This document shows, piece after piece, positions 61,408 to 64,000 of a stretch of DNA of 64,000 bases. The stretch's first letter is position 1. The number at the start of each line of letters is the position of its first letter. A program made the position numbers and the translations under genes. The notes beneath the pieces were generated by a model, which was given only the letters and a program-made list of their open reading frames with translations, made no database searches and was not told the origin of the DNA. Origin of the DNA: an uncultured Prevotellaceae bacterium. GTDB taxonomy: Bacteria > Bacteroidota > Bacteroidia > Bacteroidales > Muribaculaceae. The stretch is taken from the NCBI GenBank assembly GCA_900318535.1, contig ONKU01000001.1, positions 1 through 64,000 of the forward strand, given 5' to 3'.

Positions 61408-61576
61408 TGCGAGCTGTCGCTCGCAATACGGGACGGCACAGCGCGAACAAAACAGGTGACGACATGGCTGTAATTGAAAAAAGAGGGGGGAATGGTAGGG
61501 TAATTGATTTTTTTGGAGTAATTTTGTGCCTTGATTTTGAGCAAGAACTATTATAAGACAAGATAACTCGTTAATT

Positions 61577-62458
61577 ATGAAACTGATAGACGGAAAAATG
61601 ACTGCCGCTGCCATCAAGGAAGAAATCAAGGCAGAGGTAGACCAGATGATAGCCGCGGGAATGAAGCGCCCGCACCTGGCAGCCGTGCTCGTGGGACACG
61701 ACGGCGGCTCTGAAGCATATGTGAAGAACAAAGTGATTGCCTGTGAAAAGTGCGGTTTCAAGTCATCCCTCATCCGCATGGACGAGGATGCTACCGAGGA
61801 ACAGTTGCTGGACTGCATCCGCGGTCTGAACGAGGACGCCGACGTTGACGGCTTTATCGTGCAGCTGCCCTTGCCCAAGCACATCGACGAGCAAAAGGTC
61901 ATCAACACCATCGACTACCGCAAGGACGTTGACGGCATCCACCCGATGAACGCCGGTCGCATGGCATTGGGCCTGCCCAGCTTCATCTCGGCCACTCCTC
62001 TGGGCATCATCACCCTGCTGCAGCGCTACAATATCCCCACCTCGGGAAAGAAGTGTGTAGTGCTGGGCCGCAGCAATATTGTGGGCAAGCCCATGGCACA
62101 GCTCATGCTGCAGAAACAGCATGGCGACGCCACCGTTACTATTTGCCACAGCCACTCGGCAACCTTGAAGGAGGAGTGCCGCCAGGCTGACATCATCATC
62201 GCCGCCATCGGCCGTCCCAATTTCGTGACTGCCGACATGGTGAAGGACGGTGCCATCGTCATCGACGTGGGCACGACCCGCGTGGCCGACCCCGAGAGCA
62301 AGACCGGTTACCGCCTGAACGGTGACGTGAAGTTTGACGAGGTAGCTCCCAAGTGCGAGTACATCACTCCCGTTCCCGGCGGCGTAGGCCCCATGACCAT
62401 CTGCTCGCTGATGAAAAACACTCTCGCAGCAGCGAAACAGGAGATTTATCCGCGATAA
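61577..62458 (+). CDS. folD: Methylene-THF dehydrogenase / methenyl-THF cyclohydrolase
   Basis: This 293-residue bifunctional folate enzyme supplies formyl-THF for purines and fMet. Motifs include [16 protein letters not shown] with its catalytic Lys, [15 protein letters not shown], the NADP-binding [14 protein letters not shown], and the C-terminal [18 protein letters not shown]. It has a TAATTTTG box at 61519-61526, about 50 nt upstream. A strong hairpin follows its stop. Confidence 0.97.
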   Translation: MKLIDGKMTAAAIKEEIKAEVDQMIAAGMKRPHLAAVLVGHDGGSEAYVKNKVIACEKCGFKSSLIRMDEDATEEQLLDCIRGLNEDADVDGFIVQLPLPKHIDEQKVINTIDYRKDVDGIHPMNAGRMALGLPSFISATPLGIITLLQRYNIPTSGKKCVVLGRSNIVGKPMAQLMLQKQHGDATVTICHSHSATLKEECRQADIIIAAIGRPNFVTADMVKDGAIVIDVGTTRVADPESKTGYRLNGDVKFDEVAPKCEYITPVPGGVGPMTICSLMKNTLAAAKQEIYPR

Positions 62459-62476
62459 TCCTTTGATTACATATAG

Positions 62477-62516
62477 AAACAAGAAAGTCGAGCCGTTTGG
62501 CTCGACTTTCTTGTTT
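62477..62516. terminator. Bidirectional terminator folD / PBP1A
   Basis: A perfect 18-bp stem (AAACAAGAAAGTCGAGCC and its complement) with loop GTTT. The right arm overlaps the first two bases of the PBP1A stop codon. It serves both convergent genes. Confidence 0.9.
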
Positions 62517-64000
62517 AATCGAAGAGTCCTTCGGTGGCTTCGTCTTGGCCGCCTCCGCCGCCATCGCCGGCGTCACCGCCTCCACCGCCACCGCCGTGCC
62601 AGCCACCGCCGCTACCGCTGTAGTAGCCGCTCAGCTCGTCACCACAAGCGTTGAAGCCCTTGGGGAACTCAAACTTGGTGCTCTGCTTGTAGGGCAGGTT
62701 CTTGTCGTCGTAGATCCATTTCATGTAATAGCCCAGGATGGGAAGTGCCGCCTCGGCACCCTGACCCATCGCCATGCTGTTGAAGTGGATATAACGCTCC
62801 TCGCCGCCGACCCACACGCCAGTGACCAACTCGGGCGTGAAGCCCATGAACCAACCGTCGCTGTGGAAGTTGGTGGTACCGGTTTTACCGCCCATGTCGG
62901 CCGTGATGCCGTAGGCGTAACGCAGGCGCGCACCCGTACCGCCATCCACTACCTCGAGCAGCATCGAGAGCATCTTCAGGTAGGTGTCCTCGCTCATGAT
63001 CTCGGTCTGATTGCCGGTGAACTCAGCGAGCACATTGCCACGGTTGTCGGTGATGCGTGACACATACACCGGCTCGACGCGCATGCCACCGTTGGCAAAT
63101 GCCGAATAGGCAGCCACCATCTCACGCAGCGTGATCTCACAAGAGCCCAGACTCAATGCCGGCACAGGATCAAGGTAACTGGTGATGCCAAAGCTGTGCA
63201 TCCACTTGGCCAGCTCACTAGGTGACATGGTATAGTAGCCGTTGCGCTCAATCCAATTCTCACGGGTGCCGCGCATGAAACCTGCCGAAATCCAGTTCTT
63301 GGAGTACTTCAAGGCGTTGCGCAGATCCATGCCGCCGCCACTACCCTCGTTGGCAGGGTTATATACCTCGTTGTTCCAGATGATGTTGGGAGCACCGCCA
63401 GGACGGGTCGAGCAAGGCGTCAGACCGCCAAACTCAATAGCCTGGGAATAAACGAACGGTTTCACTGTCGAACCGATCTGACGACGGCCCGTCGAAACCA
63501 TGTCATACTTGAAGAAGCGGAAGTTGGGACCACCCACATAGGCCTTGACAAAGCCTGTGACGGGATCCATCGACATCATGGCGCAACGCAGGAACGACTT
63601 GGTGTACAGCAGCGAGTCCAGCGGCGTCATCTGGGCGTCAAAGCCGCCCTCATAGTTGAACAGATGCATCTGCACGGGCTTCTTGAAGTTGTCCATGATC
63701 TGGGCATCGCTCATGCCCTGCTGCTTGAGCACGCGGTAGCGCTCGCTGTGGCGGATTGCCGCATTGATGAGCGCCTGCTTGCCGGCACTCGAGAGCTCGC
63801 TCCTGTTGTTGGTGTAGGGATTCTTAGTGCCGCCACGCTCACGCAGGAAAGCCGGCTGCAACGTCTTGCTCATGTGCTTGTGCACGGCCTTCTCGGCATA
63901 CTCCTGCATGCGTGAATCGATGGTTGTGTAGATCTTCAAGCCGTCGGTATAGATATCATAATGTGAGCCGTCGGACTTGGTGTTCTTGTTACACCAGCCG
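62515..64000 (-). CDS. Class A penicillin-binding protein (PBP1A), C-terminal part; cut by window edge
   Basis: The visible 490 or so residues are the transpeptidase half of a bifunctional murein synthase: the GLKIYTTIDSRMQEYAEKAV start, catalytic Ser in RRQIGSTVKPFVYSQAI (S-x-x-K), ALKYSKNWISA (S-x-N), and GGKTGTTNFHSDGWFMGFTP (KTG). The glycosyltransferase half lies beyond the right edge. The C-terminus is unusually Gly-rich (about 25 Gly in the last 40 residues) before EATEGLFD. It makes and cross-links peptidoglycan at the inner membrane. It ends at a bidirectional terminator. Confidence 0.95.
   Translation of the reverse strand, partial: GWCNKNTKSDGSHYDIYTDGLKIYTTIDSRMQEYAEKAVHKHMSKTLQPAFLRERGGTKNPYTNNRSELSSAGKQALINAAIRHSERYRVLKQQGMSDAQIMDNFKKPVQMHLFNYEGGFDAQMTPLDSLLYTKSFLRCAMMSMDPVTGFVKAYVGGPNFRFFKYDMVSTGRRQIGSTVKPFVYSQAIEFGGLTPCSTRPGGAPNIIWNNEVYNPANEGSGGGMDLRNALKYSKNWISAGFMRGTRENWIERNGYYTMSPSELAKWMHSFGITSYLDPVPALSLGSCEITLREMVAAYSAFANGGMRVEPVYVSRITDNRGNVLAEFTGNQTEIMSEDTYLKMLSMLLEVVDGGTGARLRYAYGITADMGGKTGTTNFHSDGWFMGFTPELVTGVWVGGEERYIHFNSMAMGQGAEAALPILGYYMKWIYDDKNLPYKQSTKFEFPKGFNACGDELSGYYSGSGGGWHGGGGGGGDAGDGGGGGQDEATEGLFD

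Overview
This 64-kb window is chromosomal DNA from a member of the order Bacteroidales. The signs are Bacteroidetes promoters (TTTG, 19-21 nt, TAnnTTTG) in front of many genes, a SusC/SusD uptake locus, gldH, a ricT (PSP1)-rny-zapA block, dockerin-bearing secreted proteins, few Shine-Dalgarno sites, and an IS3-type remnant with a typical Bacteroidetes OrfA C-terminus. The fairly GC-rich coding style suggests Muribaculaceae or Prevotellaceae; that family guess is inference.

Layout: 1-550 holds the end of an IS3 transposase with a -1 slippery site. 588-2516 is dnaK (minus), behind what looks like a sigma-54 promoter and nested palindromes. 2995-10280 (plus) carries udk, lptB, nadD, a DUF5063 gene, an M18 aminopeptidase, an Uup-like ABC-F ATPase and a umuC without umuD. 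10254-18004 (minus) holds a large TPR/YD-like/FGE-sulfatase fusion, a GtrA protein, gldH, ricT, rny, a possible 6S RNA, zapA and a zapB-like coiled-coil gene, followed by tRNA-Ala(GGC). 18461-20411 holds two secreted proteins, one with duplicated dockerin repeats. 20577-25899 (minus) is an eight-gene redox cluster: winged-helix protein, Fe-S-type flavoprotein, AraC regulator, flavodoxin, acetyltransferase, SDR, aldo/keto reductase and lipoprotein flavodoxin. A 13-bp-arm palindrome overlaps the promoter region of its distal half.

25900-26429 has no ordinary gene but contains a compact transcription unit (promoter, two tiny ORFs, terminator). Then come dCMP deaminase and two tandem S41 proteases (plus), an RlpA-like protein, and a FecBCD/BtuFCD-type ABC importer (minus). 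Next are an unknown secreted protein, maf and a DUF2520 dehydrogenase-like gene (minus), msrA and an M15 peptidase with a Trp-rich 11-residue repeat (plus), an ATP-grasp-like protein (minus), and a secreted S41-like protein (plus).

40983-54268 (minus) contains engB overlapping a GH2 beta-galactosidase, a TIGR04076 protein, and a five-gene uptake locus: SusC, SusD, a zinc-metallohydrolase-like lipoprotein with a degenerate HExxH, a DUF4302 lipoprotein and a dockerin surface protein. 54860-62458 (plus) has an RluA-type pseudouridine synthase, class I fumarase, initiator tRNA-Met, a GT4 glycosyltransferase, priA and folD. The right edge cuts a class A penicillin-binding protein (minus).

Most of the window is ordinary core genome. 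The most interesting non-standard elements are the dnaK promoter architecture, the 26.1-26.3 kb mini-transcript, the Trp hendecad repeat, the redox-cluster palindrome, the FGE fusion, the degenerate metallohydrolase in the SusCD locus, and a dispersed GCCTCACGCTAAG repeat that has become coding sequence. I saw no CRISPR array, prophage, toxin-antitoxin pair or restriction system.
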